NCBI GenBank assembly: GCA_963930775.1
Contig: OZ005693.1
Location: 2,170,001 to 2,234,000 of the forward strand
Length of the DNA: 64,000 nucleotides
DNA from: Cliona cf. orientalis
Taxonomy: Eukaryota; Porifera; Demospongiae; Clionaida; Clionaidae
Direction of reading: 5' to 3'
Under the pieces are notes generated by a model. It had not been told where the DNA came from and did no database searches. It saw only the letters and a list, made by a program, of their open reading frames with translations. Below are positions 1 to 10,291 of this stretch, in pieces. Position numbers and translations under genes: made by a program. How positions within the stretch are numbered: position 1 is the first letter of the stretch; each line of letters starts with the position of its first letter.

Positions 1-129
1 AACCCTCCTTGGTTTATGAAGCAGCTACCAGCAAGCACTCATGACAACATTGAGATGAGGCTCTGTGCTAATGAGCAAAGAAATAACGAAGATATTGTCT
101 TCGAAACACTTGAGCTTTATGTACAGTAA
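1..129 (+). CDS. 3' end of a fibrinogen-like secreted protein (array copy 0, partial)
   Basis: The window opens inside the last coding stretch of an array member. It reads in frame for 42 codons, starting NPPWFMKQLPAS and ending FETLELYVQ, then TAA. This is the same C-terminus as the complete copies downstream (20572 and 22378). Only the terminal part of the fibrinogen-like domain is visible and the 5' part lies outside the window. It shows that the array continues leftward. Function is unknown; the family looks like a secreted lectin-like fibrinogen-related group. Confidence 0.85.
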   Translation, partial: NPPWFMKQLPASTHDNIEMRLCANEQRNNEDIVFETLELYVQ

Positions 130-177
130 ATATTGTTGTACCATGGTTGTAACATTCTGACCAATCAGATTGATTTA

Positions 178-243
178 TAGGAGGTGTCTAAATAAAATAG
201 ACACCTCCTAGGAGGTGTCTATCTAGATAGACACCTACCTCTG
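178..243. repeat. Short inverted-repeat cluster (AGGAGGTGTCTA)
   Basis: The 12-mer AGGAGGTGTCTA and its complement TAGACACCTCCT alternate: forward, complement, forward, then a degenerate complement. This can form two adjacent hairpins. It lies about 50 bp after the stop of copy 0, so it could be a small foldback insertion or a 3'-end structure; the sequence does not decide. Confidence 0.6.
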
Positions 244-710
244 AGGCTATGAAATTTTACATGATCATGCCTGCTAGGGTAGTTACAGCATCTTTTGTTA
301 GTGAAAGAGATAAAGTACAGAGCTCTAGTGCTATGCAGAGTACTCTATGCAGATGATTAGTGGGCAGGTCTTACTGCGTTAATTGAATGGGTGGAGCGAA
401 TGATTGCCAAGTCAGCAGTAGTAAAAACTGAGCTGCACTCTGACTACCTCGAGTTGAAATCAAGACAGCGATGACATGGCCAGCCTTTTGTACGCAGCGA
501 CGATAGTATTGTGGTTCTGAATGTCAAGGAAGAAGCTCGAGTTGGACAGAAAACGGCGTCGGCTCACTATGCGTCGATGTCCAGCGTCAACTCGATCGAC
601 GACAATGGTTTGAACTGTTGCTAGGTACGCGCTCGAGCCTTTTATGGCCGGCGCTGTAGTTGCTATGCTGTAGATACGTTGTCAGGACTACGTAGCCCAT
701 GGTACAAGTC

Positions 711-811
711 GGTTACATCACTCGGTTCGGTCTCTACGCGATTTACACAACCTCGGGCCTCCGGCCCTCGGTGTGTAAATCCCGTAGAGACCTCCACCTC
801 GTGATGTAACC
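711..811. repeat. 101-bp near-perfect hairpin (miniature foldback element)
   Basis: The left arm begins GGTTACATCAC and passes through GGTCTCTACG and GATTTACACA to a centre at GGGCC-TCC-GGCCC. The right arm is its reverse complement with a few mismatches, ending GTGATGTAACC. There is no coding potential. The compact CpG-rich palindrome looks like a miniature non-autonomous element. No target duplication was clear. Confidence 0.6.
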
Positions 812-1095
812 TATACTTAATAGCATACACAAAATTTAACTGAATGGTACTACTGCACAATATATATAGCTACAATAACATACTGATTTTTCCCTTTATT
901 AATGAACAATCTAATAATTCTTGCATACAGTATTTTGAATCAGCTCATATAAATATGCAGACTCTGAGAGTGATGTATAGGTTGATACAAAATCAAACCT
1001 GGGTATATGGGCTAGTTTACTACAAAGAGAAAGAAAAACCCTTACCATTATGAAAATCTACCATCACTACACCACTACGCCTACTGTGACAGGTG

Positions 1096-2226
1096 ATGGC
1101 TAGACACTGCACCATGAGCATCCATTATGGCTATATCTATCAAAGTGGCAGCATAGGCTGTGCACAAATAGAAGAGCTCAACAGGACAATGCAGCAAGGC
1201 TTCCAGGAAATCAGAGGCGAACTACAAGGAAGAATACAAACTATCAAGGAAGAATTGCAAGGTGTACAAAAAGATATTAACGACAACCTGAAAGGAATGG
1301 AAGATCAGCTACAAGGGATTCAGGAATTGCTGTCAACCATTTTGAGTCTGCACTACAATCCAGGACATTCACCAAGCCATCCAGCTCACTCCTGTAAGGA
1401 GATCAATGACAGAAACACAAGCAGCCCTTCAGGATACTACTGGCTGGAGAGCAGCTCTGAGCCTGTTCAAGCATACTGTGACATGGAGAGGACATATGGT
1501 GGGGTGGAGGGAGGATGGATGAAAGTGATCAGCATCAATATGTCCAACTCCAGCAGCTCATGTCCCTCTGGACTTAAAACACTGACTAGCCCCAAACGAC
1601 TGTGTGCTATGAACATTGATGGAGGTGGCTGCTCTTCTGCATATCTTGATATCCAGGGAGTAGAATACTCCCAAGTGTGTGGCAAAATCATTGTATATCA
1701 ACAGAAGTCACCTGATGCCTTCGCAAACTACTATTTTAATCAAGATATAACAATAGATGGTATCTATGTCGAAGGCATTAGTCTCACTCATGGACACAGT
1801 CCCAGGAAACACATATGGACATTTGCTGTAGCACTTCATGAGGTAGCATCACAATATCCTCACACACTGTGTCCCTGTACTAATATTCATAATCAACTGT
1901 CCATACCAATCCCTCCATATGTTGGAAATGACTATTTCTGTGACACAGCAAGTTCCCAAAATTTTCAGTTTCACTTTTACTCCGATAATCCTCTCTGGGA
2001 TGGCCAGGGCTGTGGTCAACTCAACACTTGCTGTTCCTTCAACAACCCTCTTTGGTTTATGAAGCAGCTGCCAATAAGCACCCAAGACAACATTGAAATG
2101 AGACTGTGTGCTGATTCACCTCGATCTGATGAAGATATTGTCTTTGAGACCCTTGAACTATATGTATACGATAGACAACACATCACTGACTTAGATTTTT
2201 TACATGCACACACACACACCCAATAG
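1096..2226 (+). pseudogene. Fibrinogen-like array copy 1, 5'-truncated (no signal peptide)
   Basis: An open frame of about 376 codons covers the coiled-coil region (about residues 15-80) and the whole cysteine-rich C-terminal domain, with SCKEI, YCDMER, CPCTNIHN, PLWDGQGCG and CCSFNNP. The promoter, signal peptide and first ~30 residues seen in intact copies are missing. Intergenic-type sequence (ACACTGCACCATGA, also upstream of copy 3) joins directly to the codons for QSGSIG, which looks like one deletion. The family stop after LYVQ is lost by a small indel, so the frame runs 20 residues on into HAHTHTQ. It could still make a cytoplasmic protein from the ATG at 1096 or 1114, but probably it is a non-functional copy. 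The body of the frame is uninterrupted, so the damage is recent. Confidence 0.75.
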
Positions 2227-2969
2227 CGATTCTTTATGGCTATAATGGTGAACACAGTTTAACTCTTGTACAATAATAATAGTATGAAATAATTTTATAC
2301 TTTAGGGACAACAGAACTGCAATTGTGCAGTACTGCACATTAGTGGATAATAATGTTAGTACACAGCCAGAAGAAGGATAAACCCCAACCAACCCAGACA
2401 CACAAAAGATGCTTACACTCACCAACACCAACCTCACTGCTCCTGGTAAACAACCATTATGAAAATCCATGATCACCACCACATCACTACATCACTATAC
2501 CTACACTGGTGGTGGGTGGCAGTTCACAAGTGCCATAGAAAAGCAACCAGAGTGCATGGTGGTAATGACTATGATGCAGTGAGATCAATAACAGGTGGTC
2601 AGAAGATGACACACATGCACACATTATATATAGCGATTCTGGCCAGTGAACACAGTCACTGTAACTCTTGTACACTAAAAAGATGATATAGTATACTTTA
2701 ATAAATTATCATACCATAATTTTGTATAAGTATAGCAGTATAATAATATTATACTACACAGCCTAGAGAAGAAGAAACCCCAACCAACCCAGACACATAA
2801 AAGATCCTTGCACTCACCAATACCAACTACCTCTGCACTTGGTAAACGAGCAAGCACTATGAGAATCCACAATGCTACACCTATATACACAGGTGGCATC
2901 CATTATGGCTACAATTAGGGAAGAAAGTGCCATAGAAAGCAACCAGAGTGGTGGCAATGGCTACAATGT

Positions 2970-3031
2970 AGTGAGATCAACAACAGGTGGTCAGTAGTCT
3001 TACTGACTCCAACATACACACCCTATATAAA
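2970..3031 (+). promoter_or_regulatory. Array-type promoter block and TATA box of copy 2
   Basis: GTGAGATCAACAACAGGTGG is followed by CTTACTGACTCCAACATACA, then TATAAA at 3026-3031 and GGATCCAA. The same order is found before copies 3 and 4. Here the ATG is about 360 bp away, against 60-75 bp in those copies, because of the intervening insert. Confidence 0.6.
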
Positions 3032-3065
3032 GGATCCAAATTTTCAGTATTCTATAGCACAGTAA

Positions 3066-3350
3066 AAACAAGTGTATCATATTAAACTAACGTGGGTTAC
3101 TTCAGTAGCACACACTATACCTCCACATCATAATTCTCATAATACTACTTAACTATGTCTAAGCCAGTTTGTGAATAACAAATGGGCATAGTTGCACGTA
3201 CCACTTGTCCCATGAGTATTCTTAAATTCATGTAGTAACTGCTGGCAAGATTGAGATAGTATCTGTAATTAACTGGATTACAAGAACTATGATAGGAATT
3301 AATGTATCAGTGTAACTGAGGCAACCCACAGTAGATTAGTGTGATCCACT
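3066..3350. mobile_element. Degenerate MITE-like insert between TATA box and ATG of copy 2
   Basis: The left end (AACAAGTGTATCATATTAAA...GTGGGTTACTTCAGT) and the reverse complement of the right end (AACAAGTGGATCACACTAAT...GTGGGTTGCCTCAGT) match imperfectly over about 50 bp. This is the layout of a short terminal-inverted-repeat element. Copies 3 and 4 lack it at the equivalent position, which explains the long TATA-to-ATG distance of copy 2. Exact ends and target duplication are uncertain. Confidence 0.5.
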
Positions 3351-3393
3351 TGTTTTCGCCGTGTATGCTAAGCTAGCCACAAGTAGAGCCAAC

Positions 3394-4582
3394 ATGTTGC
3401 AACGTGTTATACCAGTGATCATTCTTGCTTTCTTCAGCCTTTTACCAGTTACATCCTGCCAGAGTTGCATTCGCAATGAGGTTCTGGCAGCCATAGAAGA
3501 ACTGGAGCATCGCAACCAACCAGTGGTATCAACACTATCAAATCAAAGTAGCTGTGTACAAATGCAAGAGATCAACAGTACAATACAGCAACGCCTACAG
3601 GAGATCAGAGGCGAACTACAAGAAAGAATACAAAGTAACAAGGAAGAATTGCAAGGAGTACAGGAAGATATTAAAAATAACATAAAAGAAGTTGAACAAG
3701 GTATGGAAGAAAAGCTACAAGGGATTCAGCAATTACTGTCAACCATTTTGAGTCTGCACTACAATCCAGGATATTCACCAAGCCATCCAGCCCACTCCTG
3801 TAAGGAGATCTATGACAGAAACACAAGCAGCCCTTCAGGATACTATTGGCTGGAGAGCAGCTCTGAACAGGCTATTCAAGCATACTGTGACATGGAGAGG
3901 ACGTGTGGTGGGGTGGAGGGAGGATGGATGAAAGTGATAAACATTAACATGTCCAACTTGAGCAGCTCATGTCCCTCCGGACTTAAAACACTAACTAGCC
4001 CTAAACGACTCTGTGCTATGAACATTGATGGCGGTGGCTGCTCTTCTGCATATCTTAATGTCCAGGGAGTAGAATACTCCCGAGTGTGTGGCAAAATCAT
4101 TGGATATCAACAGAAGACTCCAGATGCTTTTTTGGCTTATTATAACAACCGTGCACTGACCATTGATCAGGCCTATGTAGATGGCATTAGTCTAACTCAT
4201 GGAAAAAAATCCCAAGAATCACATATGGACATTTGCTGCAGCACTTCATGAGGTAACATCACCATATCCTGAGACATTGTGTCCCTGTACTAACATTCAC
4301 AACCAAGTAACAATACCAATCCCTCCATATGTTGGCAATGATTACTTTTGTGATACAGCAAGTTCCCAACATTTTGAGTTTCGCTTTTACCCCAATGATC
4401 CTCTCTGGGATGGCCAGGGCTGTGGTCAACTCAACACTTGCTGTTCCTTCAACAACCCTCCTTGGTTTATGAAGCAGCTGCCAGCAAGCACTCATGACAA
4501 TATTGAAATGAGGCTGTGTGCTGATTCATCTCGGTCTGATGAAGACATTACCTTTGAGACACTTGAACTATACGTACAATAG
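3394..4582 (+). pseudogene. Fibrinogen-like array copy 2, frameshifted
   Basis: The start MLQRVIPVIILAFF begins a signal peptide of about 23 residues (frame open upstream to 3361, but family alignment picks ATG 3394). An NQP-rich segment, a coiled coil (about residues 50-120) and the fibrinogen-like domain follow. At about 4201-4207 the intact copies read GGACAAAATCCC, while this one has seven A in a row and one extra base. The first frame therefore stops at 4251 after SLTHG, and the second resumes at once and stays open to the family C-terminus LYVQ at 4582. There is a single break in an otherwise clean gene: a recent mutation, a homopolymer assembly error, or an allele that encodes a shortened protein. 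Upstream are a TATA box and a MITE. Confidence 0.7.
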
Positions 4583-4864
4583 ACACCCCATCACTGATTT
4601 TTTGCATGCACACACACACTACAGTGATTATTTAAGTGCATAATGGTGAACACAATTTATGACTTGTACAATAAGATATACTTTAATGATGAGATAGTTG
4701 CCATACTGTAATTGTGTACAAGTACATTACAAGTTAATTTCATTACACAGCCTATAGAGAGGGATAAACCCCTAATACCTACACATTAAAGACCATTCAC
4801 CACCACCAACAGCACTGCACACTTAGTAAACAACCACTACCAAAATCCACAATCACCACATCAC

Positions 4865-4868
4865 TACA
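4865..4868. repeat. Left target duplication (TACA) of the foldback element
   Basis: TACA directly precedes the terminal AACAGTATCC. The same TACA follows the right terminus, where its TA has been split by a later MITE (19619-19620 and 20328-20331). Removing both insertions restores ...CACTACACCTACACAG, a phrase also found upstream of copy 4 (about 22105-22125). Confidence 0.6.
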
Positions 4869-4939
4869 AACAGTATCCATTTAAGATCCGGAATATTTTT
4901 TTTCCGGATTCTGTAAAAATTTACACTTTAAAGAACCGA

Positions 4940-5560
4940 GGGTGGCTTAGGATCTAAGCCAGTACCATCAGCTTAGGATCTAAGCCACGCTCCGCTTAGG
5001 ATCTAAGCCAACCTCTGCTTAGGATCTAAGCCACCCTCCGCTTAGGATCTAAGCCAACCTGCGCTTAGCTTAGAATCTAAGCCAGTACCATCAGCTTAGG
5101 ATCTAAGCCAACCTCCGCTTAGCTTAGAATCTAAGCCAGTACCATCAGCTTAGAATCTAAGCCACCCTCCGCTTAGGATCTAAGCCAACCTCTGCTTAGG
5201 ATCTAAGCCACACTTGGCTTAGGATCTAAGCCACTCTCCGCTTAGCCATTTTCAGCTTAGAATCTAAGCCAGTGCCATCAGCTTAGGATCTAAGCCACCC
5301 TCGGCTTAGGATCTAAGCCAACCTCCGCTTAGGATCTAAGCCAACCTCTGCTTAGAATTAAATCATGATTGGCTTAGATCCTAAGCAGAGGGTAACTTAG
5401 ATCCTATTTATATCGCTGGCTTGATGATGGCTTAGATCCTAAGCCGAGGTTGGCTTAGATCCTAAGCTGATGGCTCTGGCTAAGATTTTAAGCTCAGAAT
5501 AGCGCTACATGTAAGTGGAGAGTGGCTCAGATCCTTTGAGTAGGAATTACAGCTTAGGAT
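4940..5560. repeat. Left-arm minisatellite of the near-palindrome GCTTAGGATCTAAGCC
   Basis: About 25 copies of GCTTAGGATCTAAGCC, separated by 3-8 bp linkers such as AACCTCC, ACCCTCC and AGTACCATCA. Each unit is itself almost self-complementary, and orientation flips near 5370-5480, where it reads GGCTTAGATCCTAAGC. The mirror array lies in the right arm. It may be a multimeric protein-binding array or simply a slippage product. Confidence 0.85.
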
Positions 5561-5849
5561 CTAAGCCGCCACTGATGTTGGCACAATAGCTTACCTTATA
5601 AGCCACAAACTACTTGAGCATAACCACTTTGCCTACTTGAGATACAAGCCACGTGGTCAGCAGCTCACCACCAAGACCATTAAACTATTATTATTCGTGT
5701 TTGTGAGACAATTTTGTCACAAATCATCTTGTTTCAATCCATTTTTTTTGTTCATTTGCATTTATTATGATAATATTAAATATTTTCAAGTTATGTTGTA
5801 TTAAACATACACATATTTTGGTACGTTTTAATAATTAAATCCCCTTTCT

Positions 5850-8800
5850 TGAAATCAGTCCAGTACAGCTAGTACACACCTTTGTTATGGTAACTTTTTG
5901 GTCTCATTTATACACCCAACACTTTCTAGGTAACAAAATTAGACCAGTACCTTTGTTTTTGTGTCTATATTCATAATCTAGAGTGGTGTAAACAGTGGAC
6001 ATGGTATTGGTGACTTCTGTGTGTGTGAGGATGAGCATTTTATGTGTACTTCATGTTAATCGATACTGTACACATGCATCTCGTAGCTTTCTTGGCCTCA
6101 TTTGTACACTCCACACTTTCTAAGTGCCAAGGTCAGACCAGTACTTTTGTTCTTGTGTCTATATTCATAATCTAGAGTGGTGTAAACAGTGGACATGGTA
6201 CTGGTGACTTCTTTGTATGTATTCTAAGAATTTTCTATGCAATCAGCTACATGTAGTACGTATATACACATTTCTTGCTTTTGAGCTCTAAATTCTTCAC
6301 ACGACATTCCAGAAGTTCCAAATTTGATCAGTAACTCTATCTCAATGTTAACAATCATATTTCTAAGTTTCGTCGACTGGCGATGTGGTTGAGGAATGTT
6401 CTGCATATGTGAGTATGAGAATATCCTGTGCATATGCATTCACAGTAATGGGTGCAATTTTTAGAGATTTTTAGCTCTCATTTCCACATGCAATATCTCT
6501 GGAGTACAAGACTTGATCAGTACATTTGTTCTTGTGTCTATAACCATAATCTAGAGTGGTGTAAACAGTAGACATGGTACATTAGTGACTTTTGAGTGTG
6601 TGAGGATGAGTATTTTGTGTGTACTTCATGTCAATCGGTACTGTGCATATCTTGTAGCTTTCTTGGTCTCGTTTGTACACTCCACACTTTCTAGGTACTA
6701 GAACCATACCAGTACAGTTGTTCTTGTGTCTATAACCTTAATCTAGAATGGTGTAAACAGTGTACATGATATTGGTGACTTACTCTGCATGTGTATTCTA
6801 AGAATTTTCCATGACATTGTGTGTACACACATTCACAGTAACCAAAATACAACTTTCATAGCTTTTTAGCTCTTAATTCTTTCAACATCATCTCTAAACT
6901 TCAAACTTGAACAGTACCTTTGTCTTGATGTTGACAATCATACTTGTGAGTTTCGTTGACTCGCGATGTGATTGAGGTATGTTCTGTACATGTGAGTATG
7001 AGAATATCCTGTGCACATGCAATCACAGTAATCGGTACAATTTTTATAGCTTTTTAGCTCTCAATTCCACATACAACATCTCTGGAGTGCCAGACTTGAT
7101 CAGTATCTTTATTTTGATGTCTTTTATCATAACCTAGAGTGGTGTAAACAGTAGGCATGGCATTGGTGACTTTTGAGTGTGTGAGGATGAACATTTTGTG
7201 TGTACTTCAAGTTAATCGATACTGTACACATCTAGTAGCTTTTTTGGTTTTATTTGTACACCCCACACTTTCCAAGTATCAAAACCGGACCAGTACCTTT
7301 ATTTTGATGTCTATATTCATAATCTAGAGTGGTGTAAACAGTGGACATGGTATTGGTGACTTCTGTGTTTGTGAGGATGAGCATTATTTTAGTGTGTACT
7401 TCATGTCAATTGATGCTGTACACATCTTCTAGCTTTTTTGGTCTAATTTGTACACCCCACACTTTCCTAGTATCAAAACCAGACCACTACCTTTATTTTG
7501 ATGTCTATATTCATAATCTATAGTGGTGTAAACATTGGACATGGTATTGGTGACTTCTGTGTGTGTGAGGATGAGCATTTTGTGTGTACTTCATGTCAAT
7601 CGATACCGTACACATCTTGTAGCTTTTTTGGTCAAATTTGTACACCCCACACTTTCCTAGTATCAAAACCAGATCAGTACCTTTATTTTGATGTCTATAT
7701 TCATAATCTATAGTGGTGTAAACAGTGGGCATGGTATTGGTGACTTACTCTGCGTGTGTATTCTAAGTTTCCATATTATGTGCATACATCAGTATTTGGT
7801 ACAATTTTCAAAGCTTTTAAGCTCTATATTCTTCACACATCATCTCTGAAGTTCCAAATTTGATCAGCACCTTTGTCTTGATGTTAACAATCATATTTCT
7901 GAGTTTAGTCAACTGGCGATGTGATTGAGGATTGTTTTGTACATCTGAGTATGAGAATATCTTATGCACCTGCATGCATACATTCACAGTAATCGGTACT
8001 ATTTTTATAGCACTTCAGCTCTAAAATCTTCATATAACATTCCTGAAGTTCCAAACTTGATCAGTACCATTGATTTGATGTTAATAATCGTATTTCTGAC
8101 TTTCGTTAACTAGCGATGTGGTTGAAGCATGTTATGCACATGTGAGTATGAGAATTACCTATAGCACATGCATGCATTCACAGTTACTGTAATCGATGCA
8201 ATTTTAGTAGCTTTTTAGCTCTCAATTCCACATACAACATCTCTGGAGTACCAGACTTGATCAGTACCTTTGTTCTTGTGTCTATAACCATAATTTAGGG
8301 TGGTGTAAACAGTGGGCATGATATTGGTGACTTCTGTGTGTGTGAGGATGAGCATTTTGTGTGTACTTCATATTAATCGATACTATACACATCTTGTAGC
8401 TCTCTTGGTCTCATTTGTGCACCCCATACTTTTTAAGCATTTAAACCATACAAGTAACTTTGTTTTGATGTCTATATTCATAATCTAGGGTGGTATAAAC
8501 AGTAGACATTGTATTGGTTACTTCTGTGTGTGAGAGGATGAGCATTTTGTGTGTACTTCATATCAATCGATACTGCATGTACATGTACAAATCTTGTAGC
8601 TTTCTTATGGTCTCATTTGTACACCCCACACTTTTTAGGTACCAACGCAATACCAGTACCTTTATTCTTGTGTCTATATTCATAATCTAGAGTGGTGTAA
8701 ACAGTGGACATGACATTGGTGACTTCTGTGTGTATGTATTCTAAGAATTTTCCATGTGTACACACATTCACAGTAATCCTACAATTTTTGTATATAGCTC

Positions 8801-9240
8801 TTTAGCTCTCAATTCTTCACACAACATCCCTGAAGTTCCAAACTTGATCAGTATCTTTATTTTAATGTTAATCATCTTATTATTTCTGAGTTTCATTGAC
8901 TGGCGATGTGGTTGAGGCATGTTCTGCACATGTGAGTATGAGAGTTTCCTGTACACATGCATTCACAGTATATAATTAGTACAATTTTTATAGCTTTTTA
9001 GGTGTCAGTTCCACATACAACATCTCTGGAGCACCAGACTTGATCAGTAACTTTGGTGTTATGTCTATAACCATAGTCTAGAGTGGTGTAAACAGTAGAC
9101 ATGGCATTGGTGACTTCTGTGTGTGTGAGGATGAGTATTTTGTGTGTACTTCATATAATATTATTAATTGGTACTGTACACATAATATTATCATTGTAGC
9201 TTTCTTAGTCTCATTTGTACACGCCACATTTTTACTTTAC
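5850..9240. repeat. Left-arm satellite array, two monomer types of about 190-200 bp
   Basis: Type A carries GTGGTGTAAACAGTGGACAT, GTGAGGATGAGCATTTTGTG and CACCCCACACTTTC. Type B carries GTGAGTATGAGAATATCCTG, TAGCTTTTTAGCTC and TGACTGGCGATGTG. The type A marker recurs at about 5975, 6177, 6556, 6750, 7140, 7332, 7524 and 7713, and again from about 8300. Spacing is about 190 bp or its double where a B unit intervenes. Open frames inside are repeats of one another and not genes. Confidence 0.85.
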
Positions 9241-9685
9241 CTCTGTATGTGCTCACATGTTGTGCTAAATAGGCTGTGAGAGAGGATGTTAATTTCCAAT
9301 TAAGCTATGAAGTGCGTGCACGTGTGTGTGAGTGTGTTTGTGTGTGTGTGTGACGTGAGTGGGTTTGGGTTTGGGTTGGGTTTGGGTTGGCTTTGGGTTA
9401 GGTTTGGGTTTGATTTAAGGTATGTACATGTACACACATACCTTACTTTCACACTCATATCATATGCATGTATATTACATGGCATGTGCTGTGCACATGC
9501 ACATGTAATTCTGTCTATAGATACACTACATGTGTACATATACACATGTATACATATTTACATGATCATGTAAACGATCAATGCCCTCTAATTAACACCT
9601 ACATGTAACCAAAAGGTAGGCATACTAAGAAGTAAGTGATAGGGAAAATGAACCAGCCATAATAATAGCATGTATGGTGGTACTG
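9241..9685. other. Foldback loop, left part, with (GGGTTT)-like G-rich tract
   Basis: Non-coding. At about 9320-9352 there is a GTGTGT run, and at about 9359-9415 a tract of GGGTTTGGGTTTGGGTTGGG type that could form a G-quadruplex on the plus strand. AT-rich palindromic ACATGTGTACATATACACAT sequence follows near 9530-9580. No gene is seen. Confidence 0.6.
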
Positions 9686-9724
9686 CACGGGTGTTTCATT
9701 GCAATGCGCGCGCGGCCCTTTAGT
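9686..9724 (+). repeat. Left terminal inverted repeat of the RAG1-like transposon
   Basis: Blocks CACGGGTGTTTCA and CGCGGCCCTTTAGT are separated by TTGCAATGCGCG. They match the right end (14216-14242) in inverse, where the two blocks are adjacent. The ACTG just outside is repeated at 14243. Confidence 0.8.
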
Positions 9725-9987
9725 TTATACCGGAAGACGGCGTTAATAATTAATTTCTACATCCTGTTTATGAACCACGCGTTCGTGCCTCATGAATATG
9801 AGGAATGTTAATCGACCTCACCCAAGTACAAACAGTCCAGGGTTCATGGCTACCTCGTGGAAGGGTTAAGCTAATGTAGCTCTATCCAGCACTGAAAGAG
9901 CGATGTGATTTCAATGTTCTGGGACCGACTTACATGCAGTTCAAGTCAGCGATCAACAAACAACAAGCGTTTTCTCGTACTTACAAG

Positions 9988-10028
9988 ATGAGTTCTACCA
10001 GCAAAGCTGGATTTTTTGAAGACACGAG
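9988..10028 (+). other. Possible short plus-strand first exon at the transposon left end
   Basis: ATG followed by codons for SSTSKAGFFEDTR ends at AG|GTAAGC, a good donor. It sits in the non-coding left end of the transposon, opposite in direction to the transposase. No downstream plus-strand exon could be identified, so this is weak: it may be a chance ATG. Confidence 0.2.
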
Positions 10029-10291
10029 GTAAGCTGTAAGAAAAAGCTAAATGGTGATAAATTGGGATGCAAAAAGATTTGTTTGGTGTCTTTTTTTTCT
10101 GATGGAGTTACGCGGTCATAAAATATGGATAAAAATGGTGCATTGAATCTTGAGCTCGCGCGTGCGCTCTACTTGGATGTGTACGTGTGGGGGTGAGAGA
10201 GTCTTTGGGGGCAAAAGAAGAGAAGGGGTAGGCATGGGGGGAGGGTAGGCAGACATAAACAGTTATGGAGGTGTACAAAAATAGTTTGGCT

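Larger units (their letters stand above)
130..1095. other. Intergenic spacer with two hairpin repeats
   Basis: No gene is recognised here. It contains the short palindromic cluster at 178-243 and the 101-bp hairpin at 711-811. Positions 460-660 are richer in CpG than the rest of the spacer, but no reading frame there resembles a known protein. The right end (about 1060-1120) resembles the upstream intergenic DNA of the later array copies and runs straight into truncated copy 1. Confidence 0.5.
2227..3393 (+). other. Spacer with a duplicated array promoter, TATA box and MITE upstream of copy 2
   Basis: Two diverged copies of the array upstream region lie in tandem, about 2340-2640 and 2755-3031. 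Both carry the motif CCCCAACCAACCCAGACACA and the GTGAGATCAA...ACAGGTGGTCAG block. The first has no gene after it. The second ends in TATATAAA (TATAAA at 3026-3031). A MITE-like insert follows at about 3066-3350, before the ATG of copy 2. Confidence 0.6.

Noticed and set aside
1467-1691. Recurrent antisense frame of about 74 codons (starting MILPHT) in every fibrinogen-like copy
   Set aside because: It is the shadow of the conserved domain on the opposite strand, preserved because the sense protein is conserved.
4940-5560. CRISPR-like array (short palindromic repeat with spacers)
   Set aside because: The spacers are 3-8 bp and themselves repeated, the mirror copy lies in a foldback arm, and the context is an animal genome.
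9359-9415. Telomere or interstitial telomere repeat
   Set aside because: The units are TTTGGG/TTGGG, irregular and short, and not the animal TTAGGG repeat.
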